From positions 1 through 8,680 of the forward strand of contig CALPPP020000040.1 of assembly GCA_943325485.2 (NCBI GenBank): DNA of 8,680 nt, given 5' to 3'. Every line of letters starts with the position of its first letter. Positions within the stretch are counted from its first letter, which is position 1. Position numbers and translations under genes: made by a program. This document shows, piece after piece, positions 6,242-8,680 of this stretch. Under the pieces are notes generated by a model. The model did not search any database. It was given only the letters and a program-made list of their open reading frames with translations, and was not told the DNA's origin. This stretch comes from Rickettsia typhi. GTDB lineage: Bacteria; Pseudomonadota; Gammaproteobacteria; Burkholderiales; Burkholderiaceae_C.

Positions 6242-7648
6242 GGTTTTGAACAGAGCGGCAACTTTGCGCTTGGGTTTGATGTTGGGGGAAATACTGCCCC
6301 GAACGGGCGACATATCTCCCTTGGTTGGCGATTCACTGGCTTCATCTGAGCCAGGCTGGACACTGGGCTCGTAGGGTTTATCGAAGAATGGATCGGCAGG
6401 TGGCTTAACAGGTGTGAAGCGGCTGCGCGGCGCACCAGAGCGCTCATCCGTATCACGCCTTGGGCGCTCATCATCGTCAGAACGAGAGCGACGGGGGAAT
6501 GGGCGCTCCTCTTCTAACTCCAACACGGTGAATTCGATTTTTTGTTTGGTGAGCTTTTCAATATCAGAGACCAAACGCAAATCTGAAGCTGACGCAAAAC
6601 TCACGGCCAAGCCCTCGGCACCTGCGCGCCCCGTGCGCCCTATGCGGTGAATATAGTCTTCCGCATTGAAAGGCACATCAAAATTGAACACGGCTGGCAC
6701 ATCTTTGATATCCAAACCACGCGCAGCCACATCGGTGCAGACAAGTAAATCCACCTCGCCCTTTTTAAATGCTTCAAGGGCTTTAAGCCGCTCATCTTGG
6801 CTTTTGTCACCATGCAAGGCCGCCGTGCGTAAACCATCTTTTTCTAAGGACCTGGCCAACCGTGCGCAGCCCAGTTTGCTATTGACAAAGACAAAGGCCT
6901 GAGAGATGGCTTTTTGCTTCAGGATCAGTTTGAGGGCGCGGCGTTTATCGTCTTCGTTAACGTTGATGAACAGCTGCGTGACGGTGGAAGCGGTTTGATT
7001 GGGCCGCGCCACTTCAATCGTGACAGGGTTTTGCAAATAGCTGTTCGCCAAGCGTTTAATTTCAGGTGAGAACGTGGCCGAGAACAAAAGTGTTGTGCGT
7101 TGTTTAGGCAAGTAACTCAGGATGCGCTGCAGATCAGGCAAGAAACCAATGTCCAACATGCGGTCGGCCTCATCAAGCACCACATACTCCACTTGGTTCA
7201 ACACCGCAGTTTTCGCTTCGATGTGGTCTAACAACCTACCAGGTGTGGCCACCAACACCTCAACACCACGTTTGAGTTCTGCTGTCTGCGGCTTCATGTC
7301 CATGCCACCAAACACCACCGCGCAACGCAGCTGGGTGTATTTGGCATAAAGCTTGACTTGCTGAGCCACTTGATCGGCAAGCTCTCGGGTAGGCAACAAA
7401 ACCAAGGCGCGTACCGGGTGACGTGCTGGGGAGGTAGAGCTGTTTTCGTGTTTAAGCATTCGCTGCAACAGGGGCAGCGAGAAAGCAGCGGTTTTGCCCG
7501 TGCCGGTTTGGGCAGCGCCCATGACGTCTTGGCCTGATAACACCACCGGAATGGCCTGCGCCTGAATAGGCGTCATTGATTCGTAGCCCATTTCGGCAAC
7601 GGCTTTGGCCAAATGGGGGTCTAACTGCAGTTGCGAGAATGAATTCAT
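6233..7648 (-). CDS. rhlE: DEAD-box ATP-dependent RNA helicase RhlE
   Basis: A 471-residue RNA helicase with all family motifs: Q motif (F4; TPIQAQ 26-31), motif I AQTGTGKT (46-53), Ia PTREL (86-90), GG (114-115), TPGR (135-138), II DEAD (159-162), III SAT (190-192), motif V TDVAARGLD (305-313) and VI HRIGRTGR (334-341). The MNSFSQLQLDP N-terminus and overall pattern place it in the RhlE group, which remodels RNA in ribosome assembly and RNA decay. The C-terminal tail (about 380-471) is low-complexity, first rich in Arg/Asp (386-410) then in Pro/Ser, ending in a Lys/Arg-rich PKRKVAALFK; this would bind RNA loosely or localise the enzyme. No convincing ribosome site precedes the ATG. It lies 60 bases downstream of dcd on the same strand and may be partly read through from it. 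Confidence 0.93.
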   Translation of the reverse strand: MNSFSQLQLDPHLAKAVAEMGYESMTPIQAQAIPVVLSGQDVMGAAQTGTGKTAAFSLPLLQRMLKHENSSTSPARHPVRALVLLPTRELADQVAQQVKLYAKYTQLRCAVVFGGMDMKPQTAELKRGVEVLVATPGRLLDHIEAKTAVLNQVEYVVLDEADRMLDIGFLPDLQRILSYLPKQRTTLLFSATFSPEIKRLANSYLQNPVTIEVARPNQTASTVTQLFINVNEDDKRRALKLILKQKAISQAFVFVNSKLGCARLARSLEKDGLRTAALHGDKSQDERLKALEAFKKGEVDLLVCTDVAARGLDIKDVPAVFNFDVPFNAEDYIHRIGRTGRAGAEGLAVSFASASDLRLVSDIEKLTKQKIEFTVLELEEERPFPRRSRSDDDERPRRDTDERSGAPRSRFTPVKPPADPFFDKPYEPSVQPGSDEASESPTKGDMSPVRGSISPNIKPKRKVAALFKTTA

Positions 7649-7664
7649 ATAGTTAGCGATTGTC

Positions 7665-7682
7665 GCACTCTAGAGAAAGTGC
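7665..7682. repeat. Inverted repeat GCACT-N8-AGTGC between dcd and rhlE
   Basis: A perfect 5-bp inverted repeat 17 bases upstream of the rhlE start. On the minus strand no T run follows it, so it is a poor terminator. It may be an operator or a leader hairpin controlling rhlE. Confidence 0.3.
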
Positions 7683-7708
7683 TCTAAAGCCTTGCTTTTG
7701 GCTTGTAT

Positions 7709-8278
7709 TCAAGCCCTTGGCAAGGTCACACCCACTTGACCTTGGTATTTGCCGCCACGGTCTTTGTAACTGGTTTCGCACTCCTCGTCACTCTCGAAAA
7801 AAAGCACCTGGGCGCAGCCTTCGCCAGCGTAGATTTTGGCAGGCAAAGGTGTGGTGTTGCTGAACTCCAAGGTCACATAGCCCTCCCACTCGGGCTCGAA
7901 AGGTGTGACATTCACAATGATGCCGCAGCGGGCATAGGTGCTTTTGCCCAAGCAAATGGTCAACACGTTGCGAGGAATTCGAAAGTATTCAAGTGTGCGA
8001 GCCAAAGCAAAGCTATTGGGGGGAATGATGCAAACGTCGGCCTCGATATCGACAAAGCTCTTGGGGTCGAAATTCTTGGGGTCAACCACGGTGCTGTAGA
8101 TGTTGGTGAACACCTTGAACTCCGGCGCACAACGGATGTCGTAGCCATAGCTGCTGGTGCCATAGCTGACAATTTTTTGGCCGGCAGCGTCTTGGCGAAT
8201 TTGCCCTGGCTCGAAGGGTTCGATCATGCCGTGCTGCTCCGCCATACGGCGAATCCATTTGTCGCTTTTGATACTCAT
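7709..8278 (-). CDS. dcd: dCTP deaminase Dcd
   Basis: A 189-residue protein of the usual length (E. coli Dcd has 193) that converts dCTP to dUTP and ammonia, feeding dUMP for thymidylate synthesis; a cytoplasmic homotrimer of the dUTPase fold. The N-terminus [21 protein letters not shown] is typical. SSYGYDIRC (42-50), the catalytic-site segment GKSTYAR (111-117, S113 and R117), the general-base region VTLEF with E138, and the C-terminal lid GGKYQGQ (175-181) are all present. The start has a strong AAGGTGA five bases before ATG. It is 50 bases downstream of the BMP-family gene on the same strand, with a plausible own promoter. Confidence 0.96.
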   Translation of the reverse strand: MSIKSDKWIRRMAEQHGMIEPFEPGQIRQDAAGQKIVSYGTSSYGYDIRCAPEFKVFTNIYSTVVDPKNFDPKSFVDIEADVCIIPPNSFALARTLEYFRIPRNVLTICLGKSTYARCGIIVNVTPFEPEWEGYVTLEFSNTTPLPAKIYAGEGCAQVLFFESDEECETSYKDRGGKYQGQVGVTLPRA

Positions 8279-8298
8279 GCGTTCACCTTATTTCTATG

Positions 8299-8316
8299 GG
8301 CTCGATTGTATGAGCC
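8299..8316. repeat. Inverted repeat GGCTC-N8-GAGCC over the dcd -10 element
   Basis: A perfect 5-bp inverted repeat whose spacer holds the TACAAT box. It could be an operator or, in RNA from the upstream gene, a weak terminator stem; no T tract follows. Confidence 0.3.
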
Positions 8317-8332
8317 GCGTCAATACGGTCAG
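8305..8332 (-). promoter_or_regulatory. Candidate sigma-70-like promoter of dcd
   Basis: On the minus strand, CTGACC (8332-8327, 4 of 6 to TTGACA) and TACAAT (8310-8305, 5 of 6 to TATAAT) are 16 bases apart. They lie between the BMP-family stop and the dcd ribosome site. Confidence 0.45.
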
Positions 8333-8680
8333 GGTAGCTGCCCTTGAACACCTTGCACCAGAAAATTCATGTTCAAAATTTCCTTGTCGCTCAAAGACTG
8401 GCCCCGCGCAAGAATCACTTGGTCTTGGTTATCCAAGATGGGGCCAGCAAAGGGTTGCAAACTACCGCGTCCAATGGCACGCTGCAAACGCATCAACTCA
8501 TTTTGAACACGTCCGGGTAACCTTGGACCAAATGCGCCCACTTGAACCATTTTTTCTCTGACACCGCCCCATACATTGCCGCTTTGCCAAGTGCCATTGA
8601 TGACCTGCTCAACGCGTTGGCTGTAGTAGTCACCCCAGTGATGGGTGACAGCCAGCAGTTGCGCTTGCGGGGCAATATGG
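8329..8680 (-). CDS. BMP/PnrA-family ABC transporter substrate-binding protein, C-terminal part
   Basis: Only the last 116 residues are in the window; the 5' end is beyond the right edge. The order LLAVTHHWGDYY, INGTWQS, VWGGV, then AFGPRLP, LQPFAGPI and FLVQGVQG at the C-terminus matches the basic-membrane-protein (PF02608, PnrA-like) family of periplasmic or lipoprotein binding proteins, which commonly bind nucleosides or purines for ABC importers. An internal ATG at 8550 falls inside this conserved part and is not the real start. The signal peptide cannot be seen. The reading frame is open and intact to its TGA, 50 bases before dcd. Confidence 0.85.
   Translation of the reverse strand, partial: HIAPQAQLLAVTHHWGDYYSQRVEQVINGTWQSGNVWGGVREKMVQVGAFGPRLPGRVQNELMRLQRAIGRGSLQPFAGPILDNQDQVILARGQSLSDKEILNMNFLVQGVQGQLP

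Noticed and set aside
5323..6474. A 383-codon open frame on the minus strand
   Set aside because: It lies antisense to apaH, whose metallophosphatase motifs are complete. The translated frame shows no recognisable domain and overlaps the end of rhlE.
8329..8550. A separate 73-residue small gene
   Set aside because: Its frame continues without a stop to the right edge and the upstream residues match the same BMP-family C-terminus, so the ATG is internal.

Overview
The window looks like ordinary chromosome from a betaproteobacterium, most likely Burkholderiales and probably close to Comamonadaceae (Limnohabitans- or Rhodoferax-like). This is inferred from the protein sequences: an ApaH with the IGDVQGC variant, RhlE, Dcd, a YtfL-type CNNM protein, and a Tat-signal/GMC dehydrogenase pair. 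I see no rRNA, tRNA, CRISPR, insertion sequence or phage gene. Genes are tightly packed, and no gene-free stretch exceeds about 240 bases.

Left part (1-1691, minus strand): an operon for a membrane- or periplasm-facing flavin dehydrogenase. A small Tat-signal subunit (gluconate 2-dehydrogenase subunit 3 type) is followed after 36 bases by a GMC-family FAD subunit that runs off the left edge. The FAD subunit has no signal peptide of its own and carries a Cys-x5-Cys-x3-Cys motif like those of Fe-S-containing FAD glucose/gluconate dehydrogenases. It is probably exported folded, as a hitchhiker on the small subunit. A cytochrome c subunit would be expected beyond the window. The leader of this operon contains a hairpin plus T7 tract and a duplicated ribosome-binding-like 9-mer, which suggests attenuation.

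Centre-left (1692-3956, plus strand): a divergent control region with three short perfect inverted repeats leads into a two-gene unit. The first gene is a stand-alone cobalamin-binding regulator of the PpaA/AerR type, with an intact His ligand motif but no photosynthesis genes nearby in this window. The second, 17 bases downstream, is an unrecognised 364-residue acidic, histidine-rich protein built on a regular 12-residue repeat with a helical C-terminus. This pair is the most novel part of the window.

Centre to right (3978-8680): housekeeping genes. These are a CNNM/CorC-HlyC membrane protein (minus), ApaH diadenosine tetraphosphatase (plus, divergent from it), the DEAD-box RNA helicase RhlE (minus, convergent with apaH), dCTP deaminase Dcd (minus), and the C-terminal 116 residues of a BMP/PnrA-family ABC-transporter binding protein (minus, cut by the right edge). 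Dcd, RhlE and the BMP gene lie head to tail, and dcd has a plausible promoter of its own.
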